From positions 101,698,501 through 101,762,500 of the forward strand of contig JAZBRS010000020.1 in assembly GCA_037176725.1 (NCBI GenBank): a DNA stretch of 64,000 bases, written 5' to 3'. Source of the stretch: Posidonia oceanica. Lineage: Eukaryota; Streptophyta; Magnoliopsida; Alismatales; Posidoniaceae. Every line of letters starts with the position of its first letter. The first letter of the stretch is position 1. Shown in pieces: positions 10,938-22,805 of this stretch. The position numbers and the translations under genes are program-made. The notes under the pieces are model-generated. The model had not been told where the DNA came from, made no database searches, and saw nothing but the letters and a program-made list of their open reading frames with translations.

Positions 10938-13066
10938 GAGGAAGGGGAGGAGAATTACAGGGATTCTGGTGCTCTCTGGATGCTCTCTCTCTCAAGGTGA
11001 GAAAAGGTGTTGAAAGAGAGGAAGATTGAGGCTTTATCAGGAGGAGGGAAGGAGCTAGGCATGCTGAGGATTTGAAATCCCACCGGCGCGAGAACTGCAG
11101 ATGAAATGAGAGGCGGCCGGCGAGGAGACGGGCAGTAAGTGCCTCCAGAGAAGCCGCTGAGAGAAGAGAGAGGAGGGGCGAGCTGTTGCTCGAGGTGATG
11201 GCGAGGGAAGAATTTGATTTCAAATGGGGGGAGAACTATTAAGCTTCGCGGGAAGAAACAGCAGAGGAAGAAGAAGGAAGAAGAAGGGTGGAAGAGAGGA
11301 GCAAGGGAATTGGCTGTGGGCCGGGCCTTCTGCCCGTGGAAAAGAAAAAAGAAAGAAAGAAGGAAGGAGGGGAAGAGCAGCTGGGCTGGACCAGAAAAGA
11401 AAAGTAAAAAAAGAAAGAGGAAGAAAGAAAGAAAAGGAAAGGAAAAAGAGGAAGAAGAAGAAAATTAAAATAGAAGTAAAATAGAAAAAATTTGAAAATA
11501 CTTTTAAAGATTGTTTTTAAATTAATTAGGGTTAGAAAGAGTTTTAGTCTTTGATTTAAGTTTTTAGGGTTTTCTTTAAGTTTTCTTTAATTTGTTTTTT
11601 GATTTTGTTTTAAATGCTTGTTAAATTCTTTTAATTATTTTTTGTTAAGTTTTCTTGTTAAGTTTTTTTTTCTTTTCCTTTTTAATTAAGTTTTTTTAAA
11701 TTGTTTTAAGTTTTCTAATTGTTTCATTTAGATTTATTAAGTGTTTTTTAATTACTTGTCTTAGTATTTTTAATTGTTTTCTTCTTTTTAGGATTTTTTT
11801 TTGATCATTTTTAATAGGACTCTTGCTTTTGGTTTGTTTTGATTATATTTTGGTTTTGTTTGTTTTGCATTTTTTTAATTGTATTATTAGTTTGTATTCT
11901 TTTAGTTGGATTTGCTTAGGTTTTTGTTTTTAACTGTTTCTTTAAGTTTTTAATTATTTCTTTTTAGGATTTTGATTTGTTTCTATTTTGTTTTCCTTTT
12001 TTGATTAGAGTTTTTAAAGGTTTAGTGGAAAAAGGAAAAGAAAAGGAAAAGGAAGAAGAAAAGGAAGAAATGGAGAAAGAAAGAAGAAAGAGAGGAGTGG
12101 AAGGAAAATAAATATTAGAAAATCCAAAGATAAGCTAAAAATAAAATAAAAATGTAAATAAAATACAAAAGAGAGAGATGCACAAGGTGGGCCCACTGCC
12201 AGGCAAGAAGAAGGGAGAGAAGGGAGTGAAAAGAAGGAGAATAAGAGGGAGGAGAGAGAGGAGAGAGAAAAGAATAATTTAGGAGAGAGAAAAGGATAAT
12301 TTGGAAAAATGAAGGGGTTAGAGGTTTAGAAAAGAACTGAAATTTGGGAAGTGTGTGGCTTAGGGTCTCTAGTGTTTGGCCTGGGGTTTGAGGTTGGATT
12401 TTGGAAGGGTTTAGGAGGGGTTTTGAGGTGTAGAAAAAGGGTACTTTTACCTAGATTTTCTAGGATTTTTGGGAGTGGTTTTGGTTTGAAATTTCTAAGG
12501 GTTTTTGGTGGATTTTCTAGGTTAGGGAGGATGGATTTTCCTATGGTTTTTGGGTAGTTTTTGGGTTTAGGAAATGGGTGTGATTCTAGGTTAGGTTTGG
12601 GCTTGATTTGGAAAGAAGGATGAAGAGAAAGGTGTAGGTTTGGACCTAGATTTGGATTCAGAAGCCACCAGAAGATTCCATTGATTCAGCCTGTCAAAAT
12701 GGAGTGTCAACAGACACCCAACACAATGAGCTTTCACTGCTATCTGAAGCTCCCCGCATCATTCCAGCCACTCCTCAAGTGTCCCCCATGCTCCCACGAC
12801 CCACGGTGACTCGAGCAATTCACCAAAACACAAGGAAAACCAGTGTAAGCACAAAGGGAAGAAGAAGAAGAAGGAAGGAGAGCCGCAACCAAGAACCCAA
12901 CCAAACTCACCTCTATCTCTCTCTCCTCCCATGAACACCCTGGAGCCATCGAAAGCACCTACGCCAAGCTAGGGAGGAAGGAGGGTAAGAAGGGAAGAAA
13001 TCTTCCCAGGAAAACCATCGACATGCACTATATGTAGGCAGCTGAAGCTTCTAGATGCAACTCAGA

Positions 13067-13463
13067 GTGTTATACGCGATCGACCATGCGTCTTACATAA
13101 GATGCATGCATGCACGCATCTAACAATGAGTTCACAAGTGTTAAACGTAGGTTTATTAGCATCTAACATAAGACGCAAGCATACCAACGTCTAACACCTA
13201 GAAATCCAGAAAGTCAAACCACGGGTGTTGGATGGGAGGTTTATTGCATCTAACATAAGACGCGCCAAACTCTACGTCTAACATCAAGAAGGCTAGAAAT
13301 CAACAGTTCTGGTTTAGGACGCAACCTACCACGCGTCTAACGTTGTATGCTAGAATCCTCAGCGTCCAACACACCCAACTTCCAGAAATCAACATTCTAG
13401 GTGTTGAACGTTGGATCTCTTGTGTCTAACATAAGAAGTAGGCATACCAGTGTCCAATAACTT
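13067..13463. repeat. Five consecutive palindromic cassettes in right part of E1
   Basis: Cassettes at 13067-13124, 13138-13198, 13223-13285, 13310-13376 and 13401-13463. The first centre is GCGTCTTACATAAGATGC at 13088-13105. In most of the others the outer half-sites are GTGTTRRAYG on the left and CGTCYAACAYC on the right, which remain complementary to each other. Confidence 0.85.
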
Positions 13464-13526
13464 AGAAATCCAGATTAAATATCCGGCCTAGAAAACTGCC
13501 TCAAAAATCTGGGTCGTTAAAATTCT

Positions 13527-14609
13527 AGAAAGTGGATGACGTTAAGTTTAAAGTGATATATCTTTATTTTGGTCAAAAACGAGATTTTAATTTAGTTATC
13601 AGATTTTTAAATGTTATAACTATATTTAATTCAAAATAATATTTAAAAATGAAGATAAATCCAAAATATCCAAGTAGTTACGAATTTAGACTAAGTCAAA
13701 AATATCCATAAAACTAATTAACTTCTCCCACAAAATTATAAAAGATATTAATTTTAAATATAAGTTACTTAATTAGTAAGCTTGTGTTTAAATTTAATAT
13801 TTCCTATAAATATCTTTTCGTTATGGAGAAAATTTAAAAAATGGAGACTAAGTCTTAGGCGGTTGCTAGATTCGTAACAAACTTAGTTTGGGATTTAAAT
13901 TTTAAATATTTTGAATTTTAAAGCTCGTTGTTTGTCTGAGCGGCGACTAAATTAAATAGATTATTTTATTACCTTTTAATTGATTTTCCACGCCAAGAAA
14001 ATAAAATATTTGTACTTGTCACCGCTACATGCAGCAACGAGTTAAAGTATCTGATTTAAAAATTTAAATTTAGAATTAAATTTAAATCTAAAATAATATC
14101 TACATGTCCTGCAACGAGATATGATGCTGAAATATTTTATAAATACCCTCTAGCTCTAGAGTTGGAGAGGGGGCTTTGGGGAGGCTTTTAGGGAGGCTTT
14201 TTGAAAATTTGAGGGATGATTTTTATAGAAGAAAAGGAGAGATCTAGGCCGTATGAGAGCCATATAGTGGAGAGATTATGAGAGATCTAGAGCCCCACTC
14301 TGTCAAACCCTTGTGAGAAAATCTAGATCTAAAGAGATCAAGCCCATCCTAAGCTAAATGCACCTCCAGAGTTCCATCCATGACTCTACTTCCACATCCC
14401 ACGTCATGTAGTACAAGGGTGAAAGGAGTATTTGTTCCAATCTTTATTTTATTTTACATTACATCATTTCTTTAAATAGGCCATTGCAAATGCATACGGG
14501 GAACCACCCCCTGGTTAGTATTATTTGCGTTTATTCATGTTATTTATCGCCTTTCTGAGATTATTTACAACACCCGTAAAGCTAATCTAAATCTATTTTA
14601 TCTGTTTTG
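13527..14609. other. Unassigned AT-rich sequence between E1 and B
   Basis: Very AT-rich to about 14.1 kb, then a purine-rich stretch with GAGGCTTTTAGGGAGGCTTT near 14180. No frame longer than about 60 codons and no family recognised. It was continuous with 32573-32720 before B inserted. Confidence 0.5.
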
Positions 14610-14614
14610 AAACG

Positions 14615-15360
14615 TGTAGACATCCCAATTTTGTAGTCCTTCGTGGGTAGTTTTCTCTCAAGGATGCGCTCGGTCGTAGCGGCCCACTTATTCACCAAAC
14701 CCAAGCCTAAGTCCCCAATAATCCCAAACCAAGCCTAATCCCAAACCTTATGTAAGATGCTGGAAATGACAACGTCTTACACAGCTAGTTTGATAACAGC
14801 GTTGGATGCTATATCAGGCAACGTCTTATGTAAGACACAGTTCAGCATAGCGTCCTAAGCACTGGGATTGACAGAGCTTGGATTCGAGCCTCCCATTGGT
14901 CCAAGAGTGCAAAGACCACCTTGCCCCTCATCCAGAACTCAATCCTGACCTTGTCTACATCCCTTCATTTCAACTTCACACGTTACACCGCATGCAACCC
15001 ATAAAAACATTTTTTCTTCTCCTTCATGAGAGGTCGGTAACACATCTCTGTCTCTTGGCTTCCTGAGTTGAACTCACCCAACTCCACCTGAATACACACA
15101 CCTCCGACCAATCTAAGGCGACCCTAGACCTTAACAAAGCCTTGTCGAACCTCCCCAGCCACCACAGTTGCCGTCCGAGCCACTGCAACCGTCGGGAGAG
15201 CCGCCGGCGTTGAGAAAGCAACATGAAACATCACCACAAGTAAGTGTGCTTCTCCCCGTAGCTTAGAATCTTAATCCCCAAGTTGTGAATGCCTGTTATC
15301 TAAGTTTGCTTGCATTTTATCTCTTTGTTGGCCGTTTTTCTCTTCTCTGGTGATGGGTTC
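14615..15360 (+). repeat. B 5' LTR, first part
   Basis: Matches 29869 to about 30718 of the 3' LTR. It begins TGTAGACATCCC and soon becomes CCTAA-rich. It has cassette-like sequence at 14748-14850 and CCATAAAAAC (TATA-like, about 385 bp in). It breaks at 15360 where A3 entered; the last five bases, GGTTC, are the A3 TSD. Confidence 0.93.
14748..14850 (+). repeat. Palindromic cassette pair at head of B 5' LTR
   Basis: Words ATGTAAGATGCTGG, ACGTCTTACACAG, GCGTTGGATGC and ACGTCTTATGTAAGACAC follow each other. The equivalent in the 3' LTR is 30073-30203. Confidence 0.7.
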
Positions 15361-17255
15361 TGTTGACACCCCATCTTGGCAGGCCTAGACCCTTGGAGCC
15401 CTCTTGTTGATTGCTGGATCAAACCCCAACCAAACCCTAACCCTAACCCTCCTCTCAACCCTTCAAAATTAGCCCATTTTGGCCTAAACCTCTACCCCCC
15501 TTCCCAACCTCAAAACCTAACCAAAATTCATAGGAAAACCCACCACTATCCACTCAACAAACCTACCCAAAAACCTAGGAATTTCCAAGCCTGACCCATT
15601 CCCAAAAACCCTAGAAAACTTAGGTGAAACTGTCCTTTTTCTACACCTTGAAACCCCTCCAAAACCTCCTTAAAATCAAACCAAAATTTCAGACCCAAGA
15701 CTTCAAAACCTAGACTACCCACCCACCAATTTTCACCCCATTCCAAGACCATTAAGACCTCCATTCACTCAAATTATCCTTTTCTCTCTCCGGGATTATC
15801 GTTTTCTCTCTCCTCTCTCTCTCCTGATTATCATCTCCCTTTTTCCCCCCTTCTCATCCTTTTTTGGGTCTGGCTGTGGGCCCCCTCTGTGCTTCTACCC
15901 TTCCTCTATCTTATCCTGGTTTTTACTTTATTTTTAACACTTTTTCTGAATTTTTAAAAATCGTTTTCCTCCAATCTATCCTTTTCCCTTTTATTCCCCT
16001 TTTTATTCCATTTCTTCCCTCCTTCTCTTTTCCTTTTCTCCCTTTTGCAAAAATCCACAAAAACCCATAAAAATCTGTAAAATCTCAAAACATAAAACAA
16101 ACAAATCAGTGCACTAAGAAAAACAATTAAAAATGTTAAACAAGCAATCAACAACTTAAACTTAACTTAAGCAAGCTAAAAAGAAAACCAAGCATGCAAA
16201 CTAAAAAATGCAAAACAAATCAAAAGAAAACACTGAAAAATCAAGGAAAAAGCTAAAATAAAATCCAAATCCACCAAAGGTAAAAACCCATCAGAGGAAT
16301 TAAAAAACAAACCCAAAAAGAAGAATCAAAAATCAAATACTAAAACAAGTAATTAAAGAAGGCAAAAGACTTAACCTAATAAACATAAGAAAAACAAGTT
16401 AAAAACTTAATTAAAAAAGAAGAGAAAAACACATCTGAAAGACTTAAAAAACATCCTATCAAACCAGAAAAATCCAACTAAAAACTTCAAGAAAAAACCA
16501 ATAAATAAAAATCAAAACATAACTTAAAAGACTTAGAAAGAAAAAAAAAAAAAAAAACCTAAGAAGACCAAAACTTAAAAACCTAAAACCAACCCTGATT
16601 AATACGAAATTAAATCCTAAAAAAATCCTAATTAATATCCTAAGTGTCCAACAAGGGAAATACAATTTTTAAAACAATTTAAAAAAGGTTTAACAAACAT
16701 TTAATCAAGTGAAAACCAATTAAGAACAAAACCAAAGCCCTAAAACCCTAATCAAGCCCAAAACACATTAATCAACTCAAAATGACCATTAAAAATCTTA
16801 ATTAAAATCCTAATCTACAGCACAACTCTTCTAATATTTTTATTTATTTTTAGTTTATTTTTACCTATCTTATTTCCCCATTCTACCCTCTCCTTCTTTC
16901 TTACTTTTCTTTTTTATTCTTTCTTTTCTTTACTGGGCTCAATCCAGCCCGTTTCCTTTTTCTTTTATTTCTTCGTTTTTTTTTCCTCGGCCCACAGTCC
17001 GGCCTTCCCCACCCTTCTTCTTCCTCAATCTTCCTCTGTGTTTTTTCTCCGGCCGATTCTCCCGCGAAGCTGTGGCAACAGGATTCCCTCCTCCATTCGA
17101 ATTTGAGTCCTCCATCGTGTCAATCTACAGCAGCTCGCCGCCTCTCCCTCGTCTCAGCGGTTTTTCCGGAGTCGGCCGACACCGGTCTTCTCTGCTGCAG
17201 TGGCCGCCGGTGGATTTCAAAAACTCCCAGCGCGCCAGCAGCCTCCCCTCCCCAG

Positions 17256-17262
17256 ATATAAG
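17256..17262 (+). promoter_or_regulatory. Candidate TATA box in A3 LTR
   Basis: ATATAAG in a GC-rich context about 1.9 kb into the LTR, near the position of TATAAAAATC in A2. Downstream sequence has leader-like composition. Confidence 0.35.
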
Positions 17263-18829
17263 CCTCCCGTCCATTCCTTCAACTGGATCATCATCAGAAA
17301 ACCATCAGTGAGCAAGCAAGCAACGAGAGACCACCAGCAAACCAGAGAGTGAAGAGCAAACCAGAGACCAAAATCTGAATTATCCTTCCTTTCTGTGCGA
17401 TCTTCCTTCTCCCCTGATCTTCTTCCAATTCCGGAGTGAAAAGAGAGAGGAAAAGAGAGTGTTTGTGAGTTCTGGGCATCCCGGAGAGAAGCCCTCATCA
17501 GAGCCCGATCCCCCCATCCAGTCCTCTTCTTTTCTTCTCTGAAAATATCAGCAAAGCATCCTTCTTTCTTTTCCAATCCCCCAATACCACTCCAAGCCTC
17601 CACACTTCTCCCCATTGCTTCCCCAATCTCACCCAACACTTGGCCTTCTTCCTCCAGCATTTTCCAGCCATTCCACCCCACGAAACTACCTAAAACCTCC
17701 CAGAAACACCCTGAACACCAGACCTGCAACCCAACCCAGCTCCTTCAGCAATTCCCTCCACTCCAACTCACCACCCTCTCCCAAACTTTGTCCAGAGACT
17801 CACTGGACCTCCACCCTCTCAAAACACCAACCATCAAACCCAGCCACCCATCGTAGACCTTAAACTCCACTACAAACACCTAGACCATCTTTAGCCCAGA
17901 AAACCGACCCAGCTCCAAGACCACTCCACATCTTCCAGAAACCCAATTCGACCGCCCAGAAGCCTTCCCCAGACTTCCAGCAACTCTTCGGAGCGCTCCA
18001 TCCAAGCCGACGAGCAGCGGACACCTCCCTCGACCTCCGGCAGCATCCTCTGAACCCAGAAAAGCCGAAACGTTACCTGAGCTGTAGAACTTCGGTCCGG
18101 TCGATCAGGAAGCACCGGAGGGATGTTCTGAAGTGATTCCAACCTCCGCGAGCAGCCGGCAACGTCTGCAGCAACCAGACGGCCTCCACCGGCGACAGCT
18201 GAAGTCACTGACGTCGGGGGAACGACTCAGGCGCGGGAAAAGGTAATCACTGCTTCCCCTAGCTTCCTCTCCTTCTTCTCTTGCTTCCCCAGCCTTTAGA
18301 ATAGGCTTTCTGGTCCTCCTGCTCCGTCATCAGCTCACCGGACAGTCCTCCTTCTCCGGCGCCGGCTGCTTTTCCTCCGGACACTCCGACCAGCAGAGCG
18401 AGCTCCAGTCGACCCCCGGAGCTCCGGACGATCGCCGACGTCGCTCTCCGCCTTCCCGCGCATCCTCAGCCTCCCCTGTCGACGGCACGAGCTCTGGAAG
18501 CTTTGTGCTACAGTGCTCGTCGCCGTCGACGATCAACACTGTTCATTTATTTTTCTTCAGTATAGTTTTAGGTGTAAATATTGCATGTTTAACTTAAGTT
18601 TTTCAATTTTTGCACTTTAGTCCTTATTTCATTTATTCTGCTTGGTTTTTAATTAAATACTATGCTAAATTGCATAATCTGTTTATAGTTTTCAATATTT
18701 GCAAGTAGATCCATTTACTGTGCTATGCTGTTATGATATTTTGTAGTTTAGTCCACCTGTTTTCTTTTTTTGCACTTAAGTCCTGCACCAAGTCAGTTCA
18801 TTTATTTACTTATATTTTACCATACTGCA

Positions 18830-19480
18830 TTGCATCCTGGCCCCTTGCATGTTTTTATTTTTGCATTTAAGTCCCATGCACTGTAGAAACTTAGGTTCTG
18901 ATTTTTATTTTTGGTTGATGCATTGCATATTTGCCCCTCTGCTTTATCATATTTGCAGTTAGGTCCATTTTAAATGGACAGTAACTGTGCTGCATGCATT
19001 TTAACTTACTGCATTGCATTTTTAACCCCATATTTTCCAGAAATTGCACTGTGGTCCTGTCATTTGATTTTCAGAGCATATTTTCCATACTAAATTGCAT
19101 TTTCAACCCCTGTATGATTGCAAAACCACACTTAGGTCCCTGCATGCTTTAAAAATCATGTGAAAAGACCATTTTGCCCCTAGGTTGCATTTTAGCCCCT
19201 ATGCCTACCAAATTTCATACAGACCTTCCACTAGTACCCCCAGACTCCCCAGGACCTTGTTTTCTGGAAAATTTGCATCTTAGACCCTAGATTTTTTCAA
19301 AATTGCACTCTGACCCCTTTTGGTTTCAAAATCTCTTTCAAAGCATACCTTCTTTTCAAAACACCTTTCTGAGCCTAGTTTTTTGCCAAATAGACCCTTG
19401 TCTTCCCCTGTTTTCAAAATCCTCTCCTGTGGAACCCTGTTTTCTGGGAAATTTGCATTTTTTAGCCCCTCTTCTTTTTC
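18830..19480 (+). repeat. Degenerate GCATTTTAGACCC-type tract in A3
   Basis: Repeats of TTGCATTTTAACCCC, TTGCACTTAGGTCC and similar words with loose spacing, equivalent to the tracts in A1 and A2. Confidence 0.6.
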
Positions 19481-20289
19481 AAAATACTTTCTGAAATCCT
19501 AGTTTTTTCCCAGCTTCTTTTCTTTACTTTTTCTTGCTTTTGCATGCATTCTGCATCCACTTAGTCTTGCATTTCAGCATCCCCTTTGCACACACTAAGC
19601 ACTTCTAGCTCCCTTTCACTTGGGAGGACCCTTTTGCACATCCCTAGGACCTCTTGAACACCTAGATCTGTTCTTCTCCCCTGTTCTGGCCCTTCTGCCT
19701 TGGAGCTGCGATATCTTCCAATCCGGTCGTTGGATCTTCTCAAGTGAGCTGCCCAAGCGACCGCAGCGAAGCGCTCTTCAGCATAGACCAGATAGATTTC
19801 AGATCAGGCTCCCGGATTTCCTGGTATGTCCTCCTGAACCCCTGCATTGCATTCATTTGCATGGCATTTGCACAGTTTTCCTTGTTTTCGCTTTCTGTCT
19901 CTTTGAGCATGTAGAATAGGACTTCCCCTTTCTGCTTGTCTGTTCAAATCCTCGTTTCGCGTTTCCCTGTGTGTTTCGTGTTGCGTTCTCCCTGGATTTG
20001 CCACTTTATGTGACTTTCTTCCCCTTTTTCCACGATCCGATCGCATCGCGAGCTTTGGGCAGCATGCGAGACACACCGTGGAACGGTTTAGTGGGAAACA
20101 GTCGCAAAGAGGTGGTAATCCCTCCATTTGCCCCTTCTCCCCTCAGTAGGTCTTCACACCTACTCTGAGTGGTCCTAAACAGCGTTTGTTCTTATACACA
20201 CGTTGTCTTGCCTCCCCTTTGACCCCTTTTAATCTCTTTCTGCATTCTTGCATTTGCATGGCTTTTCCGAGGTTTTTGCTTCGCTGTTT

Positions 20290-20590
20290 TGGCACCGTTT
20301 CGCGTGCCCGCCCTCGTTTTCGCTCCGTTTTGCGTGCCCATCTGTTTTCTTGTCTCGTTTTGCGCGCTGTCTTGCCTTCTCGTTCGTTTTGCGTGACGGT
20401 TTTATTCTTTCGCCCCGTTTTGCGTACCATTCTGTTTCTCGTCCTGTTTTGCGTACCTTCCTGCTCTCTTGTCTCGTTTTGCGCGCTGCCTTGTTTTCCG
20501 CTCGTTTTGCGTGACGGTTTCGCTCTTTTGCATCGTTTTGCGTGCGTTGTTCGCTTCCCGCCTCGTTTTGCGTGTTTCGCGCCATTTTCT
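20290..20590 (+). repeat. 30-bp minisatellite inside A3 LTR
   Basis: About ten units with a CGTTTTGCGTGCC-like core, more diverged than in A1 or A2. Long overlapping open frames here are period artefacts. Confidence 0.85.
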
Positions 20591-20857
20591 CTTGCATGTC
20601 GATCCCATTGCATGGTTTTCACGCTGTTTTGTTTTCTCGCTTGCATTTGCATATAGGGCTGTGATGCTTACTGCCTGGAGTTCTCACGAGCTAGGTTACG
20701 CCTGGTTCGGAACACAGACAGCGCAGCTGAGCACTTAGAGAGCACTTTTACTTACTTGCATTGTTTCTTCCCACTTAGAGCACTCCTTGAGCATTCATTT
20801 AGGCATTCATAGGCACATAGGCATTCAATCCTGCATCTTTCTGCGTATGCGAGCGTA

Positions 20858-21116
20858 AGCCTAGAAAGATCGATTTTCGGGCGTGTCGGGGGTGCCTAAT
20901 ACCTTCCCCGCACGTAACAGGAGTCCTTACCCTGTCTTTTGGCCCGCAATGACCGTACCGCCCTTATCCTAGGCTAGAGTCATCTCATTTGCATGTATTT
21001 GCATTTGTTTCCCTTTGCATTGCTTTGCTTTGCATTTATTGCTCGATTTTGCGCGTTAATTCACGCATTACCCCGGTTTTCCTCGTCTTCCGTTAATAGA
21101 CGTGGTGGCGACTCTG
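20858..21116 (+). other. Conserved U5 module of A3
   Basis: Hairpin GGGGGTGCCTAATACCTTCCCC-like at 20888-20909 between CGTG and CACG arms, then GTAACAGGAGTCCTTACC, then GGCCCGCAATGACC, and TGGCGACTCTG at 21106-21116, about 115 bp before the LTR end. Confidence 0.8.
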
Positions 21117-21558
21117 ATTTGTCTTATCTTTTCCTTTTTCTCCTCGATTTTAAGTGTTTTTCGAGTTGAGCCTCTTCCTCGGATCTCAATCGCCGCTAAA
21201 TAGCGAGCCTGGTTCCGATCGGGATCGCTACAGGTTCATCGGCCATGTGAGGCCGTCGGCCACTGAGCATGGCTGGGAACCCAATCACCCCATTGTCTGC
21301 ATCCTAAGATACTTCATGACCTTCCCCAGCCTCCACCATGAGTCAAGGCCGCACACCATGGACTCCCCGTCCGTTCAACGGCCGGAGAACCCATTGGATT
21401 CTGGCGAAGGACAAGTGGAGGTGGGTGGAATGATTTCGATGCCCATTTTTTATGAAAATTGCATGGTTTTGTTCGTGGATGAATGTTCTTGCTTAAGGGA
21501 TGGTTTTTGTTTCGATTCAAATCGATTTGAGTGGATAGACGATCAGGAGTCTCTGTTG

Positions 21559-22312
21559 GTGTGTAAGAAGCTGAATTTGGTGCATCTTACATAAGACGCA
21601 TGATTCTATCGCGTCACACCTGTCAAGTTTTCTGCATATTTTCTCCCATGGAAATATTATTGAATGTTCTCTAATGTTGATTCACGATGCATATAGTGAT
21701 TTTAATCTTATTCCCATCGTGTTGGTTTAATAAAATGTTTGGTAAAGAAGCATGCTTGTTTTCTGGGGATTTAATCTGAAAACTGGTTTTTTGGTGTAAG
21801 AAGCTGAATCTGGTGCGTCTTACATAACATGCATGATTCTACAGCGTCTTACACTTCTGCCCAGTTTTCCCCTATTTTTCTCATCAAAAGGAATTTTATT
21901 GATTCTCTGGGATCTGACATATGTTGCAATGCAGATGTTTTAATCTTACTCATGTCATGTTTTGGTTTTATATTGATTTCCATGGGATTTATTTACTTTA
22001 TTCAAAAATCTGCTTTTTTGGTGTAAGACGTAGGATCTTGTGCGTCTTATGTATCTGGTGCGTCTTACACCCCATACAGTCATTTTCTACGATTGAATTT
22101 CAAAATCATTTTATATCATTTGCACATTGATTCTAGAATGCCTACCATGTTTAAAAAACCCATTTCAATGATATCTTGGCTCCCATGACCAATGACCTTT
22201 ATCGATTTCCTGTTTATCTAGCCATTCAGTGAGGTCTTTCCCGCTTTTCTATGTTAGATGCATGGATTGTAGCGTCTTACATAAGACGCTGAGGATTCTA
22301 GCGTCTAACACC
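21559..22312 (+). repeat. Four palindromic cassettes in B 5' LTR
   Basis: At 21559-21620, 21793-21854, 22019-22073 and 22252-22312, spaced about 230 bp. The fourth has outer half-sites ATGTTAGATGC and GCGTCTAACACC around a GCGTCTTACATAAGACGC centre (22272-22289). The third has GTGTAAGACG and GCGTCTTACACC. Confidence 0.88.
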
Positions 22313-22805
22313 TCTTATACACTGAACTTTGATTTGGGGTTTTCCAATCTTGATTCTGATCATGTTTACTTCTGTTTTGGCTATTCAGCCTGTTTTACAC
22401 ATCTACAGTAGCTACATGGCTTAGAATATCATTTCTAGCACGTTTTCAAAAGCATACAGTATTTTGTTTTCAAGACATGATTTGATTCTCCTTTGCATGC
22501 CGCATCCTTGCATCGCATGGTTTTATCCGACGTTTTGTTTCTCGCCTGCACTGCATTAGGGCAATGATGCATACTGCCTGTGGTTCTTGTGGATTGAGGT
22601 TCCTCTTTCCAAGATGCGGTCAGCACCACTGAGCACATAGGGTGCATGTTTTGTTTTTCATTATACATCATGGCATTAAGCATACATTGTTAGCATGTTC
22701 TCAAAGGCATTTAGCATGTTTTGCATGGCATGGCATTATCGCCCCTGGGTGTACAGTAAATGGCATTAACGTGCCTACATTAGCCACAAATGAGTGGAAT
22801 AGCCT

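Larger units (their letters stand above)
6811..12712 (-). mobile_element. Solo 5.9-kb LTR of family A (copy A2)
   Basis: On the minus strand it runs from TGTTGACACTCC (right end, 12712) to GGATTACTACA (left end, 6811). The TSD GACAC is at 6806-6810 and 12713-12717. It lies inside solo LTR E1. Length is 5902 bp, against 5872 bp for A3. It is collinear with A3: telomere-like head, A/G-rich tract, promoter-like block, leader, GCATTTTAGACCC-like tract, minisatellite and U5 module. About 45 bp beginning TGGTGTTTAGAGC (near 6822-6868) interrupts the extreme U5 end relative to A1 and appears to be a later insertion. No internal region or second LTR is present. Confidence 0.92.
3926..13521. mobile_element. 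Solo LTR of family E (copy E1), split by solo LTR A2
   Basis: Starts TGTAATGACCC at 3926 and ends GGTCGTTAAA at 13521. The TSD ATTCT lies at 3921-3925 and 13522-13526. Removing the nested A2 (6811-12712) leaves about 3.7 kb, matching the uninterrupted copy at 32721-36274: the text GGGTGTGTACC-TGCACCAAAGG continues into CACCCA across the A2 site. Flanking TSDs with no internal region mean a solo LTR. The terminal CA has decayed to AA, so this copy is probably old. Direction is uncertain because both ends read TGTAACG-like. It carries two clusters of the palindromic cassette. Lineage not identified. Confidence 0.85.
15361..21232 (+). mobile_element. Solo 5.9-kb LTR of family A (copy A3) inside B 5' LTR
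   Basis: Runs from TGTTGACACCCC (15361) to GGGATCGCTACA (21232), 5872 bp. The TSD GGTTC is at 15356-15360 and 21233-21237. The 3' LTR of B has an uninterrupted empty site near 30716, which confirms both ends. The head holds AAACCCTAACCCTAACCCT (15432-15450), a telomere-like word. Then come CT-rich sequence, an A-rich middle, a GC-rich leader (about 17.0-18.5 kb), the GCATTTTAGACCC-type tract, the minisatellite and the U5 module. No coding capacity or second LTR is seen, so it is a solo LTR. Confidence 0.95.

Noticed and set aside
13067..13463. Palindromic cassette run as a CRISPR array
   Set aside because: Plant nuclear DNA, repeats vary, no unique spacers of constant length, no cas genes.
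16540..16558. Poly(A) run as the tail of a retroposed gene or LINE
   Set aside because: Lies inside the A-rich middle of solo LTR A3, with no adjacent gene-like or LINE sequence and no own target duplication.
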